64,000 nt of DNA, from contig NZ_CP014754.1 in the NCBI RefSeq assembly GCF_001447155.2, positions 1,798,001 to 1,862,000 on the forward strand. Direction: 5' to 3'. Below the pieces are notes generated by a model that was given only the letters and a program-made list of their open reading frames with translations, was not told the DNA's origin and made no database searches. This document shows, in pieces, positions 7,594-18,416 of the stretch. This DNA is from Marinobacter sp. LQ44. Its GTDB lineage: Bacteria; Pseudomonadota; Gammaproteobacteria; Pseudomonadales; Oleiphilaceae. Positions within the stretch are counted from its first letter, which is position 1, and every line of letters begins with the position of its first letter. The position numbers and the translations under genes were made by a program.

Positions 7594-9591
7594 ATGTCTG
7601 AAACACACAACAGTGAACCGTCGAAAGAAAACGTCAGCGGCATCCGGCGGCTTTCCGGCGGATGGCCATGGGTCCCCAGGGTTGCAACCCTTGTCCTGAC
7701 ACTGCTGACGATTGACTACCTGTTCAATTTGCAGCTGATCAATATTGTTACCAAAGTGGAAAGCCAGTTTTTCTATGTGGTGGTGGCACTTATGCTACCA
7801 CTGGTTTTTCTGCTTTGGCCAATGTCACGCCACGCTTCCCGGAACAAGGTTCCCTGGTACGACATCATCCTGTTCCTTGCCGCCTCGGTTATCTGCGGGT
7901 TCTTTGTCTACAACGCGGAAACTATTCTGGATTACGGCTGGGAATACGCGGCACCACAATACGCCGTAGTGTTCAGCTTCCTGTTCTGGGTTACCGTCAT
8001 CGAAGCCATTCGTCGGGCCGGCGGCCTGCCGATTGCCATGATTGTCGGTGTCGCCAGCCTGTACCCGATATTTGCAGACAAGCTGCCGGGCCCCATCCAG
8101 GGGTTTCCATCCGCCCCCGACCAGACCGCGATCTACATGGCCATGAGTCGAGAAGGCATCATGGGCGTGCCCTTACAAGCCTTTGCCAACATCGTGATCG
8201 GCTTCCTTCTGTTTGGCGTCGCCCTGCAGAAAACCGGCGGCGGTCGTTTCTTTATCAACCTGGCCTTCGCATTGCTGGGCCATGTTCGGGGCGGACCGGC
8301 CAAGGTTGCGGTTTTCTCCAGCGGCCTCATGGGATCCATGAGCGGCAGCGTAATCACCAATGTGATGACTACCGGAGTGATGTCAATTCCGGCAATGCGC
8401 CGAGTCGGCTTCAGCCGTTCCTACGCAGCCGGCGTAGAAGCCTGTGCTTCTACGGGCGGTGTTCTGATGCCACCGGTTATGGGTGCCACCGCGTTCATCA
8501 TGGCCGCGTTCCTGAATATTCCCTACGGCACCATTGCACTGGCGGCAGTAGTGCCCTCCGTACTGTATTTCCTCGGCCTGTTTATCCAGATTGATGCCTA
8601 TGCTGCGCGCAACAAACTTCAGGGCCTGCCGGCCAGCGAATTGCCGTCACTCAGGCAGACATTAAAGGAAGGCTGGTACTTCATCTTCGTGTTTGCCCTG
8701 CTGATCTGGATGCTGTTCTTCCTGCGACGGGAGGCCACGGCACCATTCTTTGCAACGGTTCTCTTGCTGGTGATCAACCAGGTACTGCCCTACCAGCGCT
8801 GGAAGTGGCAAGACGTTAAGGACTTCTTCGCAGAGTCAGGGAAGCTGTTTGCAGAGCTGATCGCAATCCTCACCGGTGTTGGCTTGCTGGTAGGTGCACT
8901 GTCGGTTACCGGACTGTCAGGCACTATTGCCAATGACCTGATCTACCTTGCCGGTGGCAACACCCTGGTACTGCTGTTGATGGGAGCACTGACCAGCTTT
9001 GTGCTCGGCATCGGCATGACAGTTACAGCTGCCTATATTTTCCTGGCGGTTGCGCTGGCACCGGCCCTGATAAACGGCGGCGGCATGGATCCTCTGGCCG
9101 TTCACCTGTTCATCCTTTACTGGGGCATGCTCAGTTTCATCACCCCACCGGTTGCCCTGGGCGCCTTTGCCGCTGCAACGGTTGCCGGCTCCAATGCAAT
9201 GAAAACCGGTGTGGAAGCCATGCGGCTGGGCAGCGTGATCTACTTTATCCCGTTCCTGTTTGTGCTTAATCCGGCGTTGATCTTCCAAGGCACCTGGAGC
9301 GAGATTCTCCTGGTGATTGTACAAGCACTGATCGGGGTAACGTTGATAGCATCGGCCATGCAAGGCTGGCTGATCGGGGTAGGCTCTCTGGCAGCAAGCA
9401 AGCTGTTGCAATGGCCAATCCGGCTGGGACTCATTGCCGGTGGCATGATCCTTGCCATCCCCGGTGGCGGACCGGTTCCGCTGACCAATCTGGAATTGTC
9501 TCTTATTAGTGCTGCGTTGATCATTCCTGCGGTCGTCGCCGCCGCACTGACGCACAAGAAATACGAAAGAAGGGAAAAGGCCCTGGCCTGA
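7594..9591 (+). CDS. TRAP transporter permease, fused small and large subunits
   Basis: This protein has 665 residues and about 16-18 membrane segments. The first part (to about residue 120) corresponds to the small DctQ-like subunit and the rest to the DctM-like large subunit, the fused form typical of TAXI-type TRAP systems. A family motif is seen in GSMSGSVITNVMTTGVMSIP and in SITPPVALGAFAAATVAGSN-like sequence (FITPPVALGAFAAA). It works with the binding protein at 6356 using the sodium or proton gradient. TCAGGAG lies 13 bp before the ATG. The substrate is unknown. Confidence 0.9.
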   Translation: MSETHNSEPSKENVSGIRRLSGGWPWVPRVATLVLTLLTIDYLFNLQLINIVTKVESQFFYVVVALMLPLVFLLWPMSRHASRNKVPWYDIILFLAASVICGFFVYNAETILDYGWEYAAPQYAVVFSFLFWVTVIEAIRRAGGLPIAMIVGVASLYPIFADKLPGPIQGFPSAPDQTAIYMAMSREGIMGVPLQAFANIVIGFLLFGVALQKTGGGRFFINLAFALLGHVRGGPAKVAVFSSGLMGSMSGSVITNVMTTGVMSIPAMRRVGFSRSYAAGVEACASTGGVLMPPVMGATAFIMAAFLNIPYGTIALAAVVPSVLYFLGLFIQIDAYAARNKLQGLPASELPSLRQTLKEGWYFIFVFALLIWMLFFLRREATAPFFATVLLLVINQVLPYQRWKWQDVKDFFAESGKLFAELIAILTGVGLLVGALSVTGLSGTIANDLIYLAGGNTLVLLLMGALTSFVLGIGMTVTAAYIFLAVALAPALINGGGMDPLAVHLFILYWGMLSFITPPVALGAFAAATVAGSNAMKTGVEAMRLGSVIYFIPFLFVLNPALIFQGTWSEILLVIVQALIGVTLIASAMQGWLIGVGSLAASKLLQWPIRLGLIAGGMILAIPGGGPVPLTNLELSLISAALIIPAVVAAALTHKKYERREKALA

Positions 9592-9599
9592 AACCATGT

Positions 9600-9628
9600 G
9601 CCCGGAGGGTGATGCACCCTCCGGGCTA
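9600..9628. terminator. Hairpin between convergent genes
   Basis: CCCGGAGGGTG and CACCCTCCGGG form an 11-bp stem with a 3-nt loop in the 42-bp gap between the TRAP permease stop and the convergent oxidoreductase stop. The T-tract is poor (CTATTCATTT on the plus strand). It probably serves both directions. Confidence 0.6.
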
Positions 9629-9633
9629 TTCAT

Positions 9634-10608
9634 TTACAAAAAGCCGGCAAGTCTCTGGCGCACAATCCCTTCAGCCTCTTCCATGATTCTGCTGACCAGC
9701 TCATCGCATGAAGGGATATCATTAATCAACCCAACAACCATGCCACAACTCCAGGCGGCTTCATCCATCTTGCCTTCCTGCAGTACCAGCTTACCCTTTG
9801 CGCCTGTGACCAGGTGGCGGATATCGTCAATGGTTTCCTGGTCACCCTTTTCACTCTCAATCCGGATAATTTCCCGCACGGCGGCGTTATCCATCACCCG
9901 CTCGGTGTTCTTCAGGTTACGCATGATCAGCCGGGTCTGCAGTTCATTGGCGTCCACAATTGCCTGCTTCACGTTCTCATGAACCGGCGCTTCTTTGGTA
10001 GCCAGAAAACGGGTGCCCATATTCATGCCTTCGGCACCCAATGCCATAGCCGCTACCAGGCTCCGGCCATCGGCCATCCCGCCAGATGCAATGAAAGGTA
10101 TCTTCAGCTCTTCGGCTGCACGAGGCAGCAGGATGAAGTTTGGCACATCATCCTCACCGGGATGTCCGCCGCATTCAAAGCCGTCCACACTGACGGCATC
10201 ACAACCGATTCGCTCGGCCTTCAAAGCGTGGCGAACAGATGTGCACTTGTGGATAACCTTGATACCCGCAGCCTTCAACTGCGCCATGTACTGTTCAGGA
10301 CTGCGGCCAGCGGTTTCAACCGCCTTGACACCGCTGCGGATGATGACGTCAATGTACTCGGGATAAGGCGGCGCGTTGAAGGACGGCAGGAAGGTCAGGT
10401 TGACGCCGAAGGGTTTATCCGTCATCTGCTGGCAGCGGGCGATTTCACTGGCGAGATGTTCAGGCGTAGGCTGGGTCAGGGCGGTAATCATGCCCAGACC
10501 ACCGGCATTGGAGACTGCCGATGCCAGTTCGGCAAAGCCTACGTTGTGCATGCCACCCTGTACGATCGGGTGCTCGATTCCAAATAATTCCGTAATTCGT
10601 GTTTTCAC
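9634..10608 (-). CDS. NPD-type FMN oxidoreductase (nitronate monooxygenase family)
   Basis: This 324-residue TIM-barrel flavoprotein of the 2-nitropropane dioxygenase family has the N-terminal IEHPIVQGGM, the FMN-loop GGHPGEDDVPNFILLP, ASGGMADGRSLVAAMALGA and GMNMGTRFLATKEA. Members are nitronate monooxygenases or NADH:quinone reductases of the PA1024 type; the sequence alone does not decide. It is the last gene of the minus-strand group, 84 bp after the aldehyde dehydrogenase gene, with a hairpin between. In beta-oxidation clusters such proteins often lie next to acyl-CoA genes with no proven role. Confidence 0.75.
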   Translation of the reverse strand: MKTRITELFGIEHPIVQGGMHNVGFAELASAVSNAGGLGMITALTQPTPEHLASEIARCQQMTDKPFGVNLTFLPSFNAPPYPEYIDVIIRSGVKAVETAGRSPEQYMAQLKAAGIKVIHKCTSVRHALKAERIGCDAVSVDGFECGGHPGEDDVPNFILLPRAAEELKIPFIASGGMADGRSLVAAMALGAEGMNMGTRFLATKEAPVHENVKQAIVDANELQTRLIMRNLKNTERVMDNAAVREIIRIESEKGDQETIDDIRHLVTGAKGKLVLQEGKMDEAAWSCGMVVGLINDIPSCDELVSRIMEEAEGIVRQRLAGFL

Positions 10609-10654
10609 GGCATCACTCTTTTGTTGTTGATAAACATTTCCGGCCCTTAAACGT

Positions 10655-10680
10655 GAAGGAGCCGCTGCTGCGGCTCCTTC
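10655..10680. terminator. Hairpin between aldehyde dehydrogenase and NPD genes
   Basis: GAAGGAGCCG and CGGCTCCTTC form a 10-bp stem with a 6-nt loop. On the minus strand it follows the aldehyde dehydrogenase stop at 10693. There is no good T-run, so it may act as a weak attenuator or stability element. Confidence 0.4.
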
Positions 10681-10692
10681 GTTGTCTTGCGA

Positions 10693-12108
10693 TTACAGCT
10701 GCAGCGAACGCACTTCCAGAAACTCCTCAAGCCCCCACTTGCCGAACTCTCGCCCGATACCGGAATGGCCAAAACCACCAAAGGGAGCCAGCGGGTTGAA
10801 GCCGCCACCGTTCACCGTCACCTGTCCGGTCCGGAGTTTTGCGGCAAAAGCCTTTGCCTTTTCCCGATCCGCCGACCAAACCGCTCCAGACAGCCCGTAG
10901 GCAGTGCCATTGGCGATACGCAAGGCTTCTGCCTCATCGTTGTAGGGAATCACGCACAGCACCGGGCCGAAAATCTCTTCCTGGGCGATTGTGCTGTTCG
11001 GGTCTACATTGCCAAACACGGTTGCCTGTACAAAGTAACCCTTGTCCAGGCCTTCCGGCGCGTCCGGGCCGCCGGCTACCAGGGTGGCGCCTTCCGCAAC
11101 ACCGAGCCGGATGTAATCCACTACCCGGTCCCGCTGCTGCGCGGAGGCCAAGGGGCCCAAACGGGTGGCTTCGTCCAGCGGGTTGCCCGGGGTCATTCTG
11201 GCCGCGGCTGCAGCCGCCAGCTTGCACGCCTCGTCATGGCGATCGGCGGGCACCAGCAGCCGGGTCAGGGCGGTGCAGGTTTGTCCGGAGTTGAGCAGGC
11301 AGTTGCTCACTGTGCCTTTTACTGCGGCTTCCAGGTCAGCGTCCGATAAAACAACCGATGCCGATTTGCCGCCCATTTCCAGCGCAATCCTCTTGAAGTC
11401 ATCCGCAGCGGCATGGGCAATGGCATGACCGGTGCGGGTGGAGCCGGTGAATGACAGCATGCGCACATCCGGATGCCGGATCAGGGTTTCACCAACGGTT
11501 TGCCCGGCCCCGCATACCATGTTGAACACACCCGCCGGCAGGTCGGTTTCATCCAGAATGTCAGCGAGGATAAAGGCTGCCTGCGGCGCAATCTCAGAGG
11601 GCTTCAGCACGACGGTGCAGCCGGCAGCAATCGCGGGTACTACCTTCAGAATGATCTGATGCAGCGGGTAGTTCCAGGGAGTAACACAGCCCACCACCCC
11701 GACCGGCGCATATTGCACTTCCGAGTTACCAGACTGCTCAACGAACGGAAACTCCGGCAACATATCGGTATAGGTCTTGGTTACAGTTGCTGGCAGGCCA
11801 GCCTGGATTGCCGTGGCAAGCTTCAGTGGCATGCCCACTTCCCGGCTGACCGCTTCCGCAATTTCCGGTGCCCTTTGCTTGAGTCCAGCATGCAGCTGGC
11901 CAAGCACGTTCACCCTTTGCTCTACAGAACTTTCAGACCAGACCTCAAATGCTGCATGCGCAGCGGCAATTGCCAGCTCCATCTGTCCCGGATCGGACAT
12001 GGGCACCCGGGCAATCACGTCGCCGGTGGCCGCTTCATGCACATCCGCCATGTCGCCGTTCCAGTCGACCCAGCTACCATTGATGTAGTTCTTGTTCAGA
12101 ATCTTCAT
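10693..12108 (-). CDS. NAD(P)-dependent aldehyde dehydrogenase
   Basis: This 471-residue aldehyde dehydrogenase superfamily protein has TPWNYPLHQI (about 143-152), FTGSTRTG (220-227), general base Glu244 in LEMGGKS and catalytic Cys278 in NSGQTCTA. It would oxidise an aldehyde to an acid. Its start lies 10 bp after the stop of the alcohol dehydrogenase gene, so the pair probably performs alcohol to aldehyde to acid. The operon continues upstream with acyl-CoA dehydrogenase, thiolase and FadB-like genes, which suggests the acid is then degraded by beta-oxidation. The aldehyde is unknown. Confidence 0.85.
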   Translation of the reverse strand: MKILNKNYINGSWVDWNGDMADVHEAATGDVIARVPMSDPGQMELAIAAAHAAFEVWSESSVEQRVNVLGQLHAGLKQRAPEIAEAVSREVGMPLKLATAIQAGLPATVTKTYTDMLPEFPFVEQSGNSEVQYAPVGVVGCVTPWNYPLHQIILKVVPAIAAGCTVVLKPSEIAPQAAFILADILDETDLPAGVFNMVCGAGQTVGETLIRHPDVRMLSFTGSTRTGHAIAHAAADDFKRIALEMGGKSASVVLSDADLEAAVKGTVSNCLLNSGQTCTALTRLLVPADRHDEACKLAAAAAARMTPGNPLDEATRLGPLASAQQRDRVVDYIRLGVAEGATLVAGGPDAPEGLDKGYFVQATVFGNVDPNSTIAQEEIFGPVLCVIPYNDEAEALRIANGTAYGLSGAVWSADREKAKAFAAKLRTGQVTVNGGGFNPLAPFGGFGHSGIGREFGKWGLEEFLEVRSLQL

Positions 12109-12117
12109 GTTTTTCCC

Positions 12118-13224
12118 TCAGTCGAAGACAATCACGCCACGCGCGTTCTTGCCGGAGATCATGTCGTCAAAGGCCTGAACAGCTTCATCTATGGAGTAAG
12201 TCTGGGTGATCAGCTCATCGAGTTTAAGCTTACCCGCACGGTACAAACCTAGAAGCCGCGGGAAATCGTGTTGCGGCCGGGCTGAACCCAGCCAGCTGCC
12301 CTTCAGGGTGCGCTCGTCGGCCGGCAGGGTGAGCGTAGTAATCGAGGTTTTGTCTTTCGGGTCAGCAACGCCCACCACGACGGCGGTACCACCGCGCCCG
12401 AGAGACTTATAGGCTTGCTCAACCACGGCACCGGCACCAACACACTCAAAGGCGTAATCCACGCCGCCGGTCAGTTTTCTGATGGCCTTGGCGGCATCGT
12501 CCACTTCATTGAGGTCAATCGTGTGGGTGGTACCGAATTCCCGCGCCATGGCGAGCTTTTTCGGGTTGTTGTCCACCGCCACAATCATTTCGGCACCGGC
12601 GGTTGCGCAGCCCTGAACGGCGTTCAGGCCAACACCGCCAATACCGAACACCGCAGCCCTGGAACCCGGCTCCAGCCCGGCAGTATTAAATACAGCACCC
12701 ACACCGGTCATCACGGCACAGCCCACCAATGCGGCGTTCTGTAGTGGCACATCCTCTGCAACCTTCACGCAGTTATCCACATGCAGGGTTGCATACTCCG
12801 CCATCACGCCACAGGCGCCGAACACATTCAAGGGCTCGCCCTGGCTGTCGCGGGTTCGAACGGTTCCATCGGGCAGTGTAAACATCGCCTTGCGGGCGTT
12901 TTCGCAAAGAACCGGATGGCCACGCACACACTGGCGGCACTTGCCGCACATTGAGATAAACGAACTAACAACGTGGTCGCCTTCACTGAAGCCTTCCACA
13001 CCCTCGCCAACTTCAACCACCACACCGGCCGCCTCGTGGCCCAGCACCAATGGCGGTGGATACTGAATCTTTCCAGTGGTGGCTGAAAGGTCGCTGTGGC
13101 ATACGCCGCAGGCGGCAACCTTGATGGTTATCTCGCCCCGTTTTGGTCCGTCCACCGTAATCTGTTCGACCTGTACCGGCTTGCCCCACTCCCGGCAGAC
13201 CACCGCCTTTGCTTGTCTGTCCAT
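12118..13224 (-). CDS. Zinc-dependent alcohol dehydrogenase
   Basis: This 368-residue medium-chain dehydrogenase has the catalytic zinc ligand Cys39 (CGVCHSD) with His63-Glu64 (GHEAAG). The structural zinc lobe is complete at Cys93, Cys96, Cys99 and Cys107. The nucleotide-binding motif is GIGGVGLNAVQG. The length and lobe pattern fit the class III-like bacterial aryl- or alkyl-alcohol dehydrogenases. It lies between an acyl-CoA dehydrogenase gene (gap 49 bp) and the aldehyde dehydrogenase gene (gap 9 bp). It probably supplies the aldehyde for its downstream neighbour. Confidence 0.85.
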   Translation of the reverse strand: MDRQAKAVVCREWGKPVQVEQITVDGPKRGEITIKVAACGVCHSDLSATTGKIQYPPPLVLGHEAAGVVVEVGEGVEGFSEGDHVVSSFISMCGKCRQCVRGHPVLCENARKAMFTLPDGTVRTRDSQGEPLNVFGACGVMAEYATLHVDNCVKVAEDVPLQNAALVGCAVMTGVGAVFNTAGLEPGSRAAVFGIGGVGLNAVQGCATAGAEMIVAVDNNPKKLAMAREFGTTHTIDLNEVDDAAKAIRKLTGGVDYAFECVGAGAVVEQAYKSLGRGGTAVVVGVADPKDKTSITTLTLPADERTLKGSWLGSARPQHDFPRLLGLYRAGKLKLDELITQTYSIDEAVQAFDDMISGKNARGVIVFD

Positions 13225-13273
13225 TACCCTGACTCCTGTTGTTTTTGTGTTGATTCAGAGTTGGCGAGGCCGG

Positions 13274-15076
13274 TCAGAATGCCTCGTCAAACATATCCAG
13301 TGCCGTTGAGTCCACCGATTGCAGCAACTCAGCCGTTGCTAGCACGCCCGGCAATTCATACCGGCAAAAATAATCACAGGCGCGTAACTTGCCCTGATAG
13401 AAGGACTCAGGCTGATCACCGGCCCCACTGACTCCAGCAAGGGCTTTCAGGGCCTGTCGCAGCCAGAGCCAGCCGACAATTACCTGCCCGAAGGCATCCA
13501 GGTAAAGAGTGGCATTGGCCAGTGCTTTTTCCTTATCACCAGAGGCCTTTACTTCATTAATCACCCGGGTAGCTTCAACCATTGCGGCCAGGGACCGTTC
13601 AAGCAACCCGGCATTAGAAGCCAGCCGTTCCTGCTTGCGGGCCTCGGCAATAGTGGCTTCGATCCTGCTCACCAGTTCGCAGTAGTAACGGCCATCGGCC
13701 ATGGAAACCTTGCGACCAAGCAGGTCGATGCCCTGAATACCATGGGTGCCCTCGTGGATCGGGTTAAGCCGGTTATCCCGGTAGAACTGTTCCACCGGAT
13801 ATTCCCGGGTGTAGCCGTAGCCACCATGCACCTGAATTGCCAGACTGTTAGCTTCGAGACAATAACGGGAAGGCCAGGACTTGATCACCGGCGTGAGCAA
13901 GTCGAGCAGCCCGGCGGCAAGCTCGCGCTGCTCGCCAGTTTCCGCAAACTTCTTCTCGTCCACCAATACTGCACCCTGCAGACAGAGCGCCAGCCCACCT
14001 TCCACATAGGCCTTCTGGGCCAGCAGCATGCGCCGGATATCAGCATGGCGGATCAGAGGCACCTGGGGGCTTTCCGGATCCTTCTCTCCAACCGGACGCC
14101 CTTGCTGCCGCTCGCGGGCATACTCAAGCGCATGAAGATAGCCGGTGTAACCCAGCATCACCGAACCCAGACCAACACCAATCCGGGCTTCGTTCATCAT
14201 GTGGAACATGGCAGCCAGGCCCTGGTGGGGCGAGCCAACCAGATACCCGACCGCCCCCGCTGCCTCACCAAAGTTCAACATGGTAGACGTCGTGCCACGG
14301 TATCCCATTTTGTGAATCAGACCAGCCAGGGCGACATCGTTGCGCCCACCCAAAGAGCCATCTTCGTTAACGAGGACCTTCGGCACCAGAAACAGGGAAA
14401 TTCCTTTTACGCCGGCCGGGGCCCCAGGTAAACGCGCGAGTACCATATGAATGATGTTCTCGCTCAGCTCGTGATCACCACCGGAGATGTAGATCTTGTT
14501 ACCAAATAACCTATAACTGCCATCTGCCTGTGGCTCTGCTCGAGTGCGCAGATCTCCCAGAGAGGAACCTGCATGGGGCTCGGTCAGGCACATGGTGCCG
14601 AAAAAACGCCCCGCCAACATCGGCTCGGCGTAGCGGCTTTTCTGCTCGTCGGAGCCATGGGCGAGAATCAGGTTAGCTGCCGCAATAGTTAGCCCGGCGT
14701 AGCCCTGAGTCCCTACGTTGGCTCCTTTGAGCATCCCCACACACATCTGGGCAACCGCACTGGGCAGCTGCATGCCACCGCGCTCGTAGTCCTGACTGGC
14801 CGCCATCAGACCAGTACTTTTCAGTACGTCCAGCGCCTTGTGAACTTCCGGCCGCATGTGCACACGGCCATTCTCGAAGGTCGGCTCTTCTTCATCCACC
14901 AAGCGAGCATGGGGTGCGAACTCCTCTGCGGCAACTTTCAGCGCCAGGTCCAGCGCCGCCTGCAGCGTTTCACGACTATGGTCCTGATAGCGCTCAAATC
15001 TGAGCACCTTCTCTACTTCATGAAGTTCATAAAGCTGGAAAGCCAGGTCCCGGGTACTGACGATTTTCTGCTGCAT
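13274..15076 (-). CDS. Acyl-CoA dehydrogenase with C-terminal extension (DmdC/FadE-like)
   Basis: This 600-residue protein is longer than the usual 380-400 because of a C-terminal extension domain. Core motifs are GTMCLTEPHAGSSLGDLRT, NKIYISGGDHE, and the catalytic region HGGYGYTREYPVEQFYRD with IHEGTHGIQ, where the Glu acts as base. This long type includes 3-methylmercaptopropionyl-CoA dehydrogenases and general FadE-like enzymes; the substrate cannot be assigned here. It lies 15 bp after the thiolase stop, in an operon with a FadB-like protein and thiolase that would complete a beta-oxidation cycle. Confidence 0.85.
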   Translation of the reverse strand: MQQKIVSTRDLAFQLYELHEVEKVLRFERYQDHSRETLQAALDLALKVAAEEFAPHARLVDEEEPTFENGRVHMRPEVHKALDVLKSTGLMAASQDYERGGMQLPSAVAQMCVGMLKGANVGTQGYAGLTIAAANLILAHGSDEQKSRYAEPMLAGRFFGTMCLTEPHAGSSLGDLRTRAEPQADGSYRLFGNKIYISGGDHELSENIIHMVLARLPGAPAGVKGISLFLVPKVLVNEDGSLGGRNDVALAGLIHKMGYRGTTSTMLNFGEAAGAVGYLVGSPHQGLAAMFHMMNEARIGVGLGSVMLGYTGYLHALEYARERQQGRPVGEKDPESPQVPLIRHADIRRMLLAQKAYVEGGLALCLQGAVLVDEKKFAETGEQRELAAGLLDLLTPVIKSWPSRYCLEANSLAIQVHGGYGYTREYPVEQFYRDNRLNPIHEGTHGIQGIDLLGRKVSMADGRYYCELVSRIEATIAEARKQERLASNAGLLERSLAAMVEATRVINEVKASGDKEKALANATLYLDAFGQVIVGWLWLRQALKALAGVSGAGDQPESFYQGKLRACDYFCRYELPGVLATAELLQSVDSTALDMFDEAF

Positions 15077-15091
15077 GACGGCGCTCTCCGT

Positions 15092-16276
15092 TTATACCAC
15101 TTCGAACAGGCCGGCTGCGCCCTGACCGCCGCCAATGCACATGGTGACCACCACATATTTGGCACCCCGGCGCTTGCCTTCAATCAGGGCATGGCCGGTA
15201 AGGCGGGAACCGCTCACACCATAGGGGTGACCCACAGAAATAGAGCCGCCATTCACGTTGAGTTTTTCCATCGGAATACCCAGACGGTCGCGGCAGTAGA
15301 CCACCTGGGATGCAAAGGCTTCGTTCAGCTCCCACAGGTCAATGTCGTCCATGGTCAGGCCGTTACGGGCAAGCAGGCGTGGAACAGCAAACACCGGGCC
15401 GATGCCCATCTCGTCCGGCTCACAGCCTGCAACAGCAAAGCCACGGAAAATGCCCATGGGCTCGATGTTATGCTTTTCGGCATAGGTGCTGTCCATGACC
15501 GTACACACAGAGGCGCCATCAGAAAGCTGGCTGGCGTTTCCCGCGGTAACAAACTGACCCGGGCCACGTACCGCGTCCAGTGAGGCCAACCCTTCCAATG
15601 TAGTATTCGGGCGATTGCATTCGTCCCGGTCCAGAGTTACCTGTTTTTCGCTCACTTCACCGGTTTCTTTGTCTTTAACCAGCATAGTGGCGTCAAAAGG
15701 CACAATTTCGTCGTCAAACTTGCCGGACTGCTGGGCCGCGGCGGTGCGCTGCTGGGAAATCAGTGCGTACTCATCCTGCGCTTCACGGCTTACGTTGTAA
15801 CGCTGGGCGACAATATCGGCCGTTTCGATCATCGACAGGTACAGTTCCGGCTTGTTCTTCATCAGCCATTCGTTAGTAGCACGGAAGCCATTAAGTTTGT
15901 CGTTCTGAACCAGGGAGATGGACTCTACGCCACCAGCCACGATGGCAGGTACCTTCTCCGACATCACGCGCTGCGCAGCAATAGCAATGGATTGCAGGCC
16001 GGAGCTGCAGAACCGGTTAATTGACAGCCCGGCCGTGGTTACCGGGAGCCCGGCACGAATAGCCGCCAGGCGTGCCATGTTCTTGCCCTGACAACCTTCG
16101 TGAAAGGTTGCGCCCAGAATGACATCTTCAACGATGGCAGGGTCGATTCCTGCACGCTCAACGGCGTGCTGGATAACGTGCCCGGCCAGATCAACACTGT
16201 GCGTGTTGTTCAGGGCACCACGATAGGACTTGCCAAGGCCGGTACGCGCGGTCGAAACGATGACAGCATCAGACAT
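15092..16276 (-). CDS. Acetyl-CoA acyltransferase (thiolase, FadA-like)
   Basis: This thiolase has 394 residues. The nucleophile is Cys90 in [10 protein letters not shown]. The other active-site blocks are [19 protein letters not shown] (His) and [12 protein letters not shown] (Cys). It would cleave 3-ketoacyl-CoA to acetyl-CoA and a shortened acyl-CoA. The gene follows the FadB-like gene by 18 bp, the usual fadBA order, and precedes the acyl-CoA dehydrogenase gene by 15 bp. Confidence 0.88.
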   Translation of the reverse strand: MSDAVIVSTARTGLGKSYRGALNNTHSVDLAGHVIQHAVERAGIDPAIVEDVILGATFHEGCQGKNMARLAAIRAGLPVTTAGLSINRFCSSGLQSIAIAAQRVMSEKVPAIVAGGVESISLVQNDKLNGFRATNEWLMKNKPELYLSMIETADIVAQRYNVSREAQDEYALISQQRTAAAQQSGKFDDEIVPFDATMLVKDKETGEVSEKQVTLDRDECNRPNTTLEGLASLDAVRGPGQFVTAGNASQLSDGASVCTVMDSTYAEKHNIEPMGIFRGFAVAGCEPDEMGIGPVFAVPRLLARNGLTMDDIDLWELNEAFASQVVYCRDRLGIPMEKLNVNGGSISVGHPYGVSGSRLTGHALIEGKRRGAKYVVVTMCIGGGQGAAGLFEVV

Positions 16277-16294
16277 AAGATGAACTCCTTATAA

Positions 16295-18388
16295 TTATAG
16301 ATCGCTGAACTTGCGGCCTTCCGCCACCAGCTTCTCGAGCAACGGCGCAGGCTTCCACTGCTCGCCACCCACTGTGTTGTTGTAGTTCTTCACTGCCGCC
16401 AGAATATTGTCCAGCCCAACCTGATCTGCCCAGAACATGGGGCCGCCACGATACGCGGGGAAACCATATCCGTAGATCCAGACCACATCGATGTCCAGTG
16501 ACCGGTCGGCAATGCCTTCTTCCAGGATCTTGGCACCTTCGTTGACCATTACATACATGCAACGCTCAAGGATTTCCTGGTCGGTAACCTCCCGGGCTAC
16601 GATCCCCTGTTCCGCGCGGAAGCTTTCAATCAGCTGTTCCACTTCCGGGTCGACAACCGGCGCGCGGCTACCTTCCTCATATTTGTATACCCCAGCCTGG
16701 GTTTTCTGTCCCAGACGACCCTGCTCAACCAGCTTGTCCATCCAACTGGCCGGCACATCTTCACCGGCGTTACGACGCTCTTCACGAATACGATAACCGA
16801 CATCAATGCCGGCCAGGTCAGACATCGCAAACTGCCCCATCGGGAAGCCGAGGTCGGTCAGTACCTTGTCCACCTGCTGCGGCGAAGCACCCTCGTTTAC
16901 AAGCGCCATGGCCTCGGCACCGCGTTTATGCAGCATCCGGTTGCCAACAAAGCCGTGACAGTTACCGACCATGACTCCGACTTTGTTAATTTTCTTCGCT
17001 ACGGCCATCACAGTGGCCTTCACCTCGTCAGACGTCTTGCTGCCACGAACATTTTCCAGCAGCTTCATTACGTTAGCCGGGCTGAAGAAGTGCATACCCA
17101 CAACGTCTTCCGGGCGTTTGGTAGCAGAGGCAATTTCATCAATGTCGAGGGTGGAGGTGTTGGACGCCAGAATAGCGCCCGGCTTGCACACTTCATCCAG
17201 CTTGGCGAAGATCTCTTTCTTGACGGCCATGTTCTCAAAGACGGCTTCAATCACCAGGTCGACGTCGCGGAAGTCATCGTAGCTCAGGCTGGTTTTGATC
17301 AGCCCCATGCGCTCTTCCACCTGCTCGGCGGTGAGCTTGCCTTTTCTGGCAGAGTTCTCGTAATTGCGGCGAATGACTGCCATTCCGCGATCCAGGGCTT
17401 CCTGCTGAACTTCAACGATGGTGGCCGGAATGCCCACATTGGCAAAGTTCATGGCGATTCCACCACCCATGGTGCCGGCACCGATAATGCCCACACTCTT
17501 CACCTCACGCACCGGCGTGTCCTTGGCCAGACCTTTGACCTTGGAAACCTCACGCTCGGCAAAGAACGAATGGACCAGGCCTGCACGCTGCGGTGATTCC
17601 ATGCACTCTTTAAACAGTTCACGCTCTCGCTTCAGGCCCTCGGCAAACGGCAGGGTGAAAGCGGCTTCTACAGCGTCGACACACTTGAATGGCGAGAACA
17701 GGCCGCGGGCCTTTTTGGCCAGGCCAGCACGGAACTGGTCAAAGACATCGCTGCCTTTGTCAGCTTCAACCTTGTCGGCAATATCACGCACCCGGCGTAC
17801 CGGAGCACCTTCACCTGCCAGTTTCTGCGCATAGGCCAGGCCAACCTGGCGGATATCGTCGCCGGCTTCAACGGCATCAACAATGCCCAGAGCCAGCGCG
17901 TCTCTGGCGCCTACGAAGTTGCCAGACGTAATCATTTCCAGTGCCTTCTGGGCACCCACAAGGCGAGGCAGGCGCTGGGTACCGCCAGCACCGGGCAACA
18001 GACCAAGCTTTACTTCAGGCAAGCCCACCTTGGCAGACGGCAGGGCAACCCTGTAATGACAACCCAGGGCCGTTTCCAGGCCACCGCCCAGTGCGGTGCC
18101 ATGAATAGCGGCAACAATGGGCTTGTCGCTTGATTCATAGGCATTGATCACATCGGGGAGGCCCGGCTCCTGCAAAGGTTTGCCAAATTCGCGGATGTCC
18201 GCGCCAGCAATGAACGTACGGCCTTCACATACCAGCAGGAGGATATCTGCTTCTGCATCCTTCTGGCCCTGCTCCAGGGCGGAAACCAGACCGGCACGCA
18301 CAGCATGGCTCAAGGCATTGACCGGCGGGTAGTTTACGGAAATGACACCAACATTCCCTTCACGGGTATAAGCAACAACCTCTGACAT
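16295..18388 (-). CDS. Bifunctional enoyl-CoA hydratase / 3-hydroxyacyl-CoA dehydrogenase
   Basis: This protein has 697 residues. An enoyl-CoA hydratase domain (about 1-190, with [16 protein letters not shown] and [20 protein letters not shown]) is joined to a 3-hydroxyacyl-CoA dehydrogenase (from about 300, [33 protein letters not shown]). The layout resembles peroxisomal multifunctional enzyme and FadB/FadJ types. The start at 18388 has GGGGAG just upstream, while a longer in-frame start at 18436 lies across the operator and is rejected. It is the first gene of a five- or six-gene operon. The shared operator at 18417-18433 lies 28 bp before the start, preceded on the minus strand by a possible TTGAAA/TTAAAT promoter. 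Confidence 0.9.
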   Translation of the reverse strand: MSEVVAYTREGNVGVISVNYPPVNALSHAVRAGLVSALEQGQKDAEADILLLVCEGRTFIAGADIREFGKPLQEPGLPDVINAYESSDKPIVAAIHGTALGGGLETALGCHYRVALPSAKVGLPEVKLGLLPGAGGTQRLPRLVGAQKALEMITSGNFVGARDALALGIVDAVEAGDDIRQVGLAYAQKLAGEGAPVRRVRDIADKVEADKGSDVFDQFRAGLAKKARGLFSPFKCVDAVEAAFTLPFAEGLKRERELFKECMESPQRAGLVHSFFAEREVSKVKGLAKDTPVREVKSVGIIGAGTMGGGIAMNFANVGIPATIVEVQQEALDRGMAVIRRNYENSARKGKLTAEQVEERMGLIKTSLSYDDFRDVDLVIEAVFENMAVKKEIFAKLDEVCKPGAILASNTSTLDIDEIASATKRPEDVVGMHFFSPANVMKLLENVRGSKTSDEVKATVMAVAKKINKVGVMVGNCHGFVGNRMLHKRGAEAMALVNEGASPQQVDKVLTDLGFPMGQFAMSDLAGIDVGYRIREERRNAGEDVPASWMDKLVEQGRLGQKTQAGVYKYEEGSRAPVVDPEVEQLIESFRAEQGIVAREVTDQEILERCMYVMVNEGAKILEEGIADRSLDIDVVWIYGYGFPAYRGGPMFWADQVGLDNILAAVKNYNNTVGGEQWKPAPLLEKLVAEGRKFSDL

Positions 18389-18416
18389 AATCTCCCCTCG
18401 CCTTTTATGAAATATG